Below, piece by piece: positions 7,129-10,441 of a DNA stretch of 10,441 nucleotides. Each line of letters opens with the position of its first letter. Position 1 is the first letter of the stretch. The translations under genes and the position numbers were made by a program. The notes under the pieces are model-generated. The model ran no database searches. It was not told the DNA's origin and saw only the letters and a program-made list of their open reading frames with translations. Source of the stretch: AC-69 sp036519575 (lineage in GTDB: Bacteria; Actinomycetota; UBA4738; HRBIN12); assembly GCA_036519575.1 (NCBI GenBank), contig DATDKZ010000088.1, positions 1-10,441 on the forward strand, written 5' to 3'.

Positions 7129-7506
7129 CTACCGGCTGGCAACGTGTTCGCTGCGACGACGTGCGCGTCGAAGCTGGAAGACGCGGGCGGCGCCTGCTGC
7201 GACGACGATGACGCCGCCGAGCGTGGCAGCGACGAGCAGTGCGACGCCGAGTGGGACCTTCCCGTGGAAGGCCAGGAAGGAGACGGCCACCCCCTGAAGG
7301 TTCTGCAGGATGAAGACAAGCACGAGCACCAGCGATGCCACCAGGACGACCACAGCCGTCCACACCGTGCTCGTGCGCGTCCGCCTCACGCCGCGTTCGG
7401 CCGACGTTCCCCCCGCGACTTCGGTCGGCGTCTCTGATGAAGACGCGGGTGAAGACGCTGGCTCCGCCCCGTGAGTCTCCGGATCAAGCTGCGAGTTGGT
7501 CATCAT
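7129..7506 (-). CDS. LapA-domain (DUF1049) two-helix membrane protein
   Basis: 125 aa. Residues 1-45 are polar and low-complexity (Ser/Glu/Thr/Pro rich). Two transmembrane helices follow at about 48-68 and 86-107, joined by the family signature FILQNLQGVAVSFLAFHGKVP (66-85 region). A basic tail (RRARRRSEH) lies after helix 2. The fold matches the lipopolysaccharide assembly protein A domain, which occurs widely in actinobacteria that make no LPS, so the name does not imply LPS export here. Two adjacent ATGs (7506, 7503) are possible; GGAG lies 11-14 bases upstream of the first. The SixA remnant follows 21 bases downstream in the same frame and would be on the same transcript. Confidence 0.85.
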   Translation of the reverse strand: MMTNSQLDPETHGAEPASSPASSSETPTEVAGGTSAERGVRRTRTSTVWTAVVVLVASLVLVLVFILQNLQGVAVSFLAFHGKVPLGVALLVAATLGGVIVVAAGAARVFQLRRARRRSEHVASR

Positions 7507-7625
7507 CCGTTACCTACTCCGCAGGTCGACACCACCCTGCTCTACACGGGAAATCGTACCCCACGCGACCATGAGGATGCCTTGCGGGTCGCGCTCGTTC
7601 GCCGGCCTCATGCGCCAGAGCCGCC

Positions 7626-7990
7626 CTATGTCTCACATCCGATGCCGTCGTGGTCACCGTCGAACCCGTGAGGGTCGGCAGCACCTTGAAGTCCCGATAC
7701 GGGATCTGCGAGCGGTCAAGGTCCGGAGGCGGCGGTGGGATACACACGGTCGGATACGGCGGATCACAGTTTCGCCCTCCGCCGCCCCCGGAGCCGCCCC
7801 TTCCACCGGGATGGTATCGGGGAGGGACGGGCGGAAGGAAGAACTGGCGCATCCCGGTGTCGAGGTCGGTGATCGACCAGATGGGAACCTGGACCTGGTG
7901 GCGAAAGGCGACACGGAATCCGCGGCTGTCGTGGTCCCCGCCGACGCCGCGGGCCCGCCTCACGGCGAAGTTGTGAGCTACACGGACCCC
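7626..7990 (-). pseudogene. Frameshifted gene with Pro-rich linker and Excalibur-like tail
   Basis: On the minus strand one frame encodes a protein-like stretch (FRVAFRHQVQVPIWSITDLD), a Gly-rich linker, NCDPPYPTVCIPPPPPDLD (about 7715-7771) and IPYRDFKVL. After 7677 the adjacent frame continues with DPHGFDGDHDGIGCET and a TAG at 7626-7628. Together these form the tail known from many secreted bacterial proteins, including some with nuclease (SNase-like) domains, where it reads CDPSYPxVCIPPPPPDLDCxDI followed by DPHxFDGDxDGIGCE, an Excalibur-like Ca-binding motif. One base is missing between the two parts, and the usual Cys after DLD is Arg. The upstream domain was not recognised and no start codon with a ribosome site was found, so the 5' limit is a guess. 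No nuclease domain was recognised. Confidence 0.6.
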
Positions 7991-8084
7991 TGAGTCCCCG
8001 GCACCGCCGCCCACCGGGGTGAAAGAAATACGGCCCCACGATGCATCGTATCCCCTCCTCGGTGGCGTGGAGACGGTCAGAGAC

Positions 8085-8270
8085 TCAGCCAATCTCCTCC
8101 GTCCGTGCGGGTCGCTGTAGAGACCCCCGCTGGGGGGGTCGCGCCAACCTAGCGGCGGAAGATCCACCGTCGGCGAAGCCCTCCACGGCCGCGCGAACCT
8201 CGTCTGCGGCTGGCGCCGCGAAACAGAGAAAAGAACCAATACATCTCGATTCAGACCGTTCGATAGGCAC
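8085..8270 (-). other. Faint DUF4242-like fragment
   Basis: A short minus-strand frame contains RCIGSFLCFAAPAADEV and RAAVEGFADG (about 8148-8246). This recalls the end of DUF4242 (nickel-binding-like) proteins, where CLCLFxAPSAEAVRAA precedes a short tail. The match covers one beta-strand and one helix only, no start or upstream part could be found, and a TAG closes the frame at about 8289-8291. It may be a relic or chance. Confidence 0.2.
8122..8140. other. GC hairpin GACCCCC/GGGGGTC
   Basis: A perfect 7-bp inverted repeat with a 5-base loop (GCTGG). No T-run follows on either strand, so it is not a standard intrinsic terminator. It lies in non-coding sequence between remnants and the 8418 gene and might end or separate transcripts. 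Confidence 0.35.
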
Positions 8271-8344
8271 TTGGCCGCGTCGGGGCTAAGACTGCTGGGA
8301 AGGCCGTTGAGAGACATGTGCCCGTCACTCGGATCCGTCCCACG

Positions 8345-8374
8345 TTTATCGACGCCACCTCGGCGAGGTAGAAT
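8345..8374 (+). promoter_or_regulatory. Candidate promoter with internal palindrome for the 8418 gene
   Basis: TAGAAT at 8369-8374 matches the -10 consensus at five of six positions. TTTATC at 8345-8350 is a weak -35 with an 18-base spacer. The spacer carries a perfect palindrome ACCTC-GGC-GAGGT (8357-8369), whose position over the -10 edge suits an operator. The start codon follows 43 bases later behind a strong Shine-Dalgarno. Confidence 0.3.
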
Positions 8375-8417
8375 CAGGAAGCGCAGAGGTTGCCCTGCGT
8401 TTAGGGAGGGAGGAACC

Positions 8418-8978
8418 ATGGACACTTGGGTATGGGTACTCATCGCGATCGTGGCGGTCATCGTGATTGTGGTCGTCGTCTGGTTGGCCCTCTCCAAGCG
8501 GCGCACCACGACGCTTCGTGACCAGTTCGGCTCCGAGTACGACCGCACGTTGCAGCAGACCGATACCCGTCGCGAGGCCGAGGCAGATCTTTCCGCTCGC
8601 CGCGAACGACGGGAACAGCTCAATATCCGGCCCCTTACGACGGCTGCGCAGGAGCGATACTCCTCGCAGTGGCAGCAGGTCCAGTCGCGGTTCGTGGATC
8701 AGCCGGCACTCTCGCTCGGACAAGCGGACGAGCTGGTCCTGCAGGTCATGCGCGAGCGCGGCTACCCGATGGACGACTTCGACAAACGCGCCGCCGACAT
8801 CTCTGTGGATTACCCGGAGTTGGTCGAGCACTATCGCGCCGGTCAGACCGTTTCCAAGAGTGCAGCTTCCAGCGAAGCCACCACCGAGGACATGCGTCAG
8901 GGCTTGGTCCACTACCGGGCGCTATTCGAGGAACTCCTGGGGACCGATAGCGACACGGATCGTGGGGAGGTGCGGTAG
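8418..8978 (+). CDS. Conserved actinobacterial membrane-anchored protein, unknown function
   Basis: 186 aa. One N-terminal transmembrane helix (residues 4-26) is followed by SKRR, so the bulk is probably cytoplasmic. A charged, probably coiled segment (DQFGSEYDRTLQQTDTRREAE, 35-56, then RRERREQL) leads to the conserved core: RYSSQWQQVQSRFVDQP (80-96), QADELVLQVMRERGYPMDDFD (102-122), DYPELVEHYRA (131-141) and TTEDMRQGLVHYRALFEELL (155-174). I have seen this order in many unnamed actinobacterial proteins; no function is known to me. The start ATG has an excellent ribosome site (GGGAGG, spacer AACC). The stop TAG is immediately followed by the ATG of a second protein with the same core, so the two are co-translated. 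Confidence 0.9.
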   Translation: MDTWVWVLIAIVAVIVIVVVVWLALSKRRTTTLRDQFGSEYDRTLQQTDTRREAEADLSARRERREQLNIRPLTTAAQERYSSQWQQVQSRFVDQPALSLGQADELVLQVMRERGYPMDDFDKRAADISVDYPELVEHYRAGQTVSKSAASSEATTEDMRQGLVHYRALFEELLGTDSDTDRGEVR

Positions 8979-9467
8979 ATGCAGCCTGAGAACGACGAGT
9001 CCACCGGTGCTGATCCGAGTACCGCTGACCTTGCGGACACCGGGAGCGTCGCGCCTGGTCCAGAAGGAGAGGTTGCCGAGGGCACGCCTGCTCCACAAGA
9101 AGACAGGGCCGAGGGCGCAGCCGAGTCGGGCGCCGGATCCGCAACGGGTACCGCGGGAACCGTGTCCGGCACAGCGACGACAGCAGCCGAGGAGCAGCGA
9201 CGTCCGTTACTCGCGGACGAGGAGCTCGACGGCTTCCGAGGCCGTTGGGACGCGGTGCAAGTTGGGTTCGTGGATGAGCCGCGCGGCTCCGTCCAGCAGG
9301 CGGATGCACTGGTGGCGGAACTCATGCAGCGCCTAGCCCAGACATTCTCCGACGAGCGAACCTCCCTCGAATCGCAGTGGGAGCAGGGCGCCGATGTGTC
9401 GACCGAGGACCTGAGGGTCGCCCTGCAGCGGTACCGGTCTTTCTTTGATCGGTTGCTGAGGGCCTGA
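8979..9467 (+). CDS. Soluble paralogue of the preceding protein, unknown function
   Basis: 162 aa. Residues 1-78 are low-complexity and acidic (Ala/Glu/Gly/Thr/Ser rich), with no membrane helix and no signal peptide. Residues 85-162 repeat the core of the upstream protein: GRWDAVQVGFVDEPRGSVQQ (88-107) against QWQQVQSRFVDQP, ADALVAELM (108-116) against ADELVLQVM, and STEDLRVALQRYRSFFDRLL (141-160) against TTEDMRQGLVHYRALFEELL. The order and spacing argue for duplication of one domain. The ATG follows the upstream TAG directly, with GGGGAGG at 8964-8970 as ribosome site. The pair likely forms a complex with one membrane-anchored and one free subunit; that is inference. It is followed by 154 bases without a gene. 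Confidence 0.88.
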   Translation: MQPENDESTGADPSTADLADTGSVAPGPEGEVAEGTPAPQEDRAEGAAESGAGSATGTAGTVSGTATTAAEEQRRPLLADEELDGFRGRWDAVQVGFVDEPRGSVQQADALVAELMQRLAQTFSDERTSLESQWEQGADVSTEDLRVALQRYRSFFDRLLRA

Positions 9468-9585
9468 GCGAGCATTTCCGTCGGTCGCCCACCCGGTGTC
9501 CGCCGCTTTCGGAGCTCGCCGATGCCTTCCCCACATCCGCACCTCCCGCTCGCGCACACCGTTTCCCGCCCGCATGCACCTCAAC

Positions 9586-9614
9586 CGGACAGATCGCGTG
9601 CCTCGGTGTACCGT
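9586..9614 (+). promoter_or_regulatory. Candidate leaderless promoter for the zinc-ribbon-like gene
   Basis: CGGACA (9586-9591, four of six to TTGACA) and TACCGT (9609-9614, fits TANNNT) are separated by exactly 17 bases. The ATG at 9622 follows seven bases after the -10 box, where transcription would begin. The gene has no Shine-Dalgarno, which agrees with a leaderless transcript, common in actinobacteria. Confidence 0.45.
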
Positions 9615-9621
9615 GGTGCCG

Positions 9622-9840
9622 ATGGGCGAGCCCGAATCAACTACCTGCCCGATCTGTGGTGAGGGCACCCTGCGCACGATCGACTTTGGCGACCAGCAGC
9701 CCGAGAGCCGTCAGGTGGAGACCTTCACGTGCGGCCACGAGGTCGAGGGCGCGCGGCTCCAAACCGCGGACGCCGATCGGCTCGACGTAGAGCGCCGCGC
9801 GTCGGATGAGACTGTAACGCCCGTCGACGCCGAGGAGTAA
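9622..9840 (+). CDS. Small putative zinc-binding protein (CxxC...CxH)
   Basis: 72 aa, acidic. Cys9-x2-Cys12 and Cys37-x-His39 are separated by 24 residues (CPICGEG...TFTCGHEV), a layout consistent with a zinc ribbon or treble-clef-like knuckle. The C-terminal third is polar and acidic (DADRLDVERRASDE) and probably disordered. No wider family was recognised. The start was set at ATG 9622 since the upstream extension of the same frame (to 9496) has a non-coding composition and a leaderless promoter ends just before this ATG; GTG 9616 in the same frame is a minor alternative. It stands alone, with non-coding DNA on both sides. Confidence 0.7.
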   Translation: MGEPESTTCPICGEGTLRTIDFGDQQPESRQVETFTCGHEVEGARLQTADADRLDVERRASDETVTPVDAEE

Positions 9841-10106
9841 CCGTCTCCGTCCTTTCGACGCGAGGTGTGCCGTCAAGAGGGCATCATCACCCTGCGCCCT
9901 CTCGGCAAGCGTAGCCTTTCATGAGCTAGCTCTTCGTTGCCTTTCAACCGCCCTCTTGGCGGACCCTGCGACCTTGTTTGCCTTACCTTCGGCCTACCTC
10001 GCTGTTCCTGCCATGAAGCAACTCGCGACTCGGTCTGCCGTTCCCCCGTTTTTCAGCATCGCGCAAACCGTGCGCTTGTCGGAGTCCCCGGAGGCCGATA
10101 CCGCCC
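9841..10106. other. Non-coding stretch with competing inverted repeats
   Basis: No believable gene in 266 bases. AGAGGGC (9876-9882) pairs with GCCCTCT (9896-9902) over a 13-base loop, 36 bases after the zinc-binding gene, perhaps a terminator without a T-run. The same left arm, extended to CAAGAGGGC (9874-9882), also pairs perfectly with GCCCTCTTG (9950-9958). The second site in turn sits within a small hairpin CCGCC-CTCTT-GGCGG (9948-9962), downstream of the minus-strand genes. Confidence 0.4.
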
Positions 10107-10283
10107 CTACTTGATATGCAGGTTGATCCCGAAGAGGATGAGGGGCCACAGCAGCACTGCGAGGACTGCCGAGGCGATCGGCTTTAGGGCGTCGAGATGC
10201 TCGAAGTAATGGTGTCCAGAGGCCACGACCACGCCGATGATGATGTAGACGACGAAGACTAATCCGACGAACAAGCGTCTCAT
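10107..10283 (-). CDS. 58-aa membrane protein, unknown function
   Basis: Two hydrophobic helices are visible: LFVGLVFVVYIIIGVVVA (residues 4-21) and IASAVLAVLLWPLILFGINL (36-55). They are joined by a polar turn with His and acidic residues (SGHHYFEHLD, 22-31), and a basic MRR start and short IK end complete it. Two helices with a short loop put both ends on the same side, probably the cytoplasm given MRR. GGGAG (10289-10293) lies five bases before the ATG. The start and stop are clear and the hydrophobic pattern is not expected of random GC-rich DNA. I do not recognise the family, though two-helix proteins of this size are common in actinobacteria. It lies 46 bases after the next gene and is probably co-transcribed with it. 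Confidence 0.72.
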   Translation of the reverse strand: MRRLFVGLVFVVYIIIGVVVASGHHYFEHLDALKPIASAVLAVLLWPLILFGINLHIK

Positions 10284-10329
10284 GCTCGCTCCCTAGTCCC
10301 ACGTTTCCGTCCCGCCGGATCGTCTTCCT

Positions 10330-10422
10330 TCAGCGACGCCTCACGAAGTAGATGATTGCAATCACGATCAGAACGACCACGATGACTCCGACAATCCCGA
10401 TCCCTCCGACGGCCGCTAGCAT
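10330..10422 (-). CDS. 30-aa single-helix membrane peptide
   Basis: MLAAVGGIGIVGVI continues into an all-hydrophobic helix of Val/Ile/Leu and ends YFVRRR. The layout is one membrane helix with a basic C-terminal anchor, so the C-terminus should face the cytoplasm. The ribosome site is strong: AGGGAGGAAC directly before ATG, nearly identical to the leader of the 8418 gene (AGGGAGGAACC). That leader and the clean helix are the reasons to believe so short a gene. No family is recognised. Confidence 0.6.
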   Translation of the reverse strand: MLAAVGGIGIVGVIVVVLIVIAIIYFVRRR

Positions 10423-10441
10423 GTTCCTCCCTTCTACACCG

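Larger units (their letters stand above)
7507..8417. other. 900-bp stretch with no intact gene
   Basis: Between LapA and the next intact gene no frame gives a complete recognisable protein. It contains the Excalibur-like remnant at 7626-7990, a faint DUF4242-like fragment around 8148-8246, a GC hairpin at 8122-8140 and a candidate promoter at 8345-8374. A 369-aa minus-strand frame crosses most of it but changes character several times and is not believed as one gene. The picture is of minus-strand genes that have decayed in place. Confidence 0.6.

Noticed and set aside
5927..7297. 456-aa plus-strand frame
   Set aside because: Out-of-frame shadow of the second kinase and antisense of SixA/LapA, with Arg/Gly/Pro-rich composition.
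7650..7976. Plus-strand frame with a Pro-rich run (PPPPPEPPLPPGWYRGG)
   Set aside because: It is the complement of the Gly-rich linker and the CDPPYP tail on the minus strand, which has the recognisable motif.
7514..8623. 369-aa minus-strand frame as a single gene
   Set aside because: It runs past the natural end of the Excalibur-like tail through a frameshift and enters antisense of the 8418 gene; only its middle part (about 7677-7990) is protein-like.
9496..9621. N-terminal extension of the zinc-ribbon-like protein
   Set aside because: Arg/His/Pro-rich non-coding composition, and a well-spaced leaderless promoter lies inside it.
9994..10302. 102-aa minus-strand frame
   Set aside because: It overlaps the 58-aa membrane gene in another frame and has no protein-like features.

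Overview
The window is high-GC DNA from a bacterial chromosome, most likely an environmental actinomycete-type organism (Actinomycetota). The reasons are the heavy use of G/C at third codon positions, several GTG starts, tightly overlapped genes, leaderless-style promoters, and families such as the ChrB-like, YkvA and 'TED-R' hypothetical proteins that I know mainly from that phylum. No tRNA, rRNA, CRISPR array, insertion sequence or phage gene was recognised. This is an identification from sequence appearance only; no database was searched.

Region 1 (1-3935) is about membrane lipids. A phospholipase D (5' end outside the window) converges on a three-gene minus-strand operon, PAP2 phosphatase -> diacylglycerol-kinase-family lipid kinase -> YihY/BrkB membrane protein. 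The three genes overlap by 4 nt at each junction. On family knowledge, PLD makes phosphatidic acid, PAP2 can dephosphorylate it and the kinase can regenerate it, so the enzymes could act on one phosphatidate/diacylglycerol pool.

Region 2 (3949-5130) holds a decayed ChrB-like gene with three separate lesions, a likely frameshifted single-helix membrane peptide, and an intact YkvA/DUF1232 membrane protein.

Region 3 (5251-6788) is a translationally coupled pair of thymidylate-kinase-like P-loop proteins. The first has a normal Walker A; in the second the Walker A lysine is arginine.

Region 4 (6754-8417) is a gene graveyard on the minus strand. It holds a SixA-like phosphatase lacking its N-terminal RHG part, an intact LapA-domain membrane protein, a frameshifted gene ending in an Excalibur-like Ca-binding tail, and a faint DUF4242-like fragment.

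Region 5 (8418-9840) has two adjacent genes for a duplicated, uncharacterised actinobacterial domain, the first anchored by one N-terminal helix. A short CxxC...CxH putative zinc-binding protein follows, with a good candidate leaderless promoter.

Region 6 (9841-10441) is a non-coding stretch with inverted repeats, then two tiny minus-strand membrane proteins (58 and 30 aa).

No clearly new multi-gene system stands out. The observations most worth following are the K-to-R thymidylate-kinase pair, the duplicated unknown domain, and the density of broken genes beside intact ones.
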